Source of the DNA: Flammeovirgaceae bacterium
GTDB taxonomy: Bacteria; Bacteroidota; Bacteroidia; Cytophagales; Cyclobacteriaceae
Reading direction: 5' to 3'
Assembly: GCA_947457025.1 (NCBI GenBank)
Contig: CANGUI010000105.1
Location: 1-6,479 of the forward strand
Length of the DNA stretch: 6,479 bases
Shown here: piece after piece, positions 6,417-6,479 of the stretch
Layout of the letters: every line of letters begins with the position of its first letter
Numbering within the stretch: position 1 is the first letter of the stretch
Position numbers and translations under genes: made by a program
The notes under the pieces: model-generated
Told to the model about the DNA's origin: nothing
The model's input: the letters and a program-made list of their open reading frames with translations, nothing else
Databases searched by the model: none

Positions 6417-6479
6417 ATGGCACGTGATCTTAAGTTCACCAGAAATATCGGTATCGCCGCTCACATTGACGCGGGTAAA
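6417..6479 (+). CDS. fusA: Elongation factor G, N-terminal fragment
   Basis: The first 21 codons of EF-G, the GTPase that drives translocation of tRNAs and mRNA through the ribosome, run to the edge of the window. The visible residues open with MARDLKFTRNIGIAAHIDAG and end at a lysine, which is the family's N-terminus leading into the G1 phosphate-binding loop (AHIDAGK at 15-21). The start codon is 15 bases after the rpsG stop, again without a Shine-Dalgarno sequence, and the order rpsL-rpsG-fusA is the conserved str operon. The rest of the gene lies beyond the window, so nothing can be said about its later domains or about a following tuf gene. Confidence 0.95.
   Translation, partial: MARDLKFTRNIGIAAHIDAGK

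Noticed and set aside
1..6479. Search for CRISPR arrays, tRNA genes, insertion-sequence ends, toxin-antitoxin pairs and defence genes
   Set aside because: I saw no direct repeat arrays, cloverleaf sequences, transposase motifs or nuclease-type small genes; coding density is high and all space is taken by the genes listed.

Overview
The window looks like ordinary chromosomal DNA from a member of the Bacteroidota, most likely the Cytophagia/Cytophagales side (the finer placement is inference). Three things point there: promoter -7 boxes of the TAnnTTTG type used by this phylum, a complete lack of Shine-Dalgarno sequences in front of every start codon, and protein types common in the phylum (a TlpA-like thioredoxin lipoprotein, a lipoprotein GH29 fucosidase with a C-terminal carbohydrate-binding-like domain, and an MnmA with an extra internal segment). 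Base composition is about even G+C and A+T, judged by eye. There are no RNA genes, insertion sequences, CRISPR arrays or phage genes, and no gene-free stretch longer than 148 bases.

Layout, left to right. Bases 1-259 hold the C-terminal end of a DUF502 membrane-protein gene on the plus strand. It converges on, and overlaps by a few bases, the stop of mnmA (tRNA 2-thiouridylase) on the minus strand. Upstream of mnmA on the same strand, with a 12-base gap, lies a gene for a lipoprotein with a duplicated beta-rich N-terminal module and a C-terminal WCPNC thioredoxin-like domain; the two probably form one transcript started from a -7 box at 2680-2687. Next on the minus strand is a single GH29 alpha-L-fucosidase lipoprotein, with no SusC/SusD partner in view. 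It is divergent, across 44 bases, from a plus-strand family III (CaiB/BaiF) CoA-transferase of unknown substrate.

The right end is the start of the str operon: a strong phylum-type promoter (TTTG, 19-base spacer, TACCTTTG), then rpsL (S12), rpsG (S7) and the first 21 codons of fusA (EF-G), with very short gaps of 17 and 15 bases. These three supply the decoding-site protein, a 30S head assembly protein and the translocase.

The genes fall into separate functional blocks: tRNA modification plus an envelope thiol protein, a glycosidase, a CoA-transferase, and translation. I found no convincing new biological system. The most useful observations are the duplicated module in the TlpA-like lipoprotein, the consistent promoter geometry (which corrects one start codon), the MnmA insertion, the short rpsL-rpsG spacer that leaves no room for the E. 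coli type of S7 repression site, and a small inverted repeat in the divergent promoter region.
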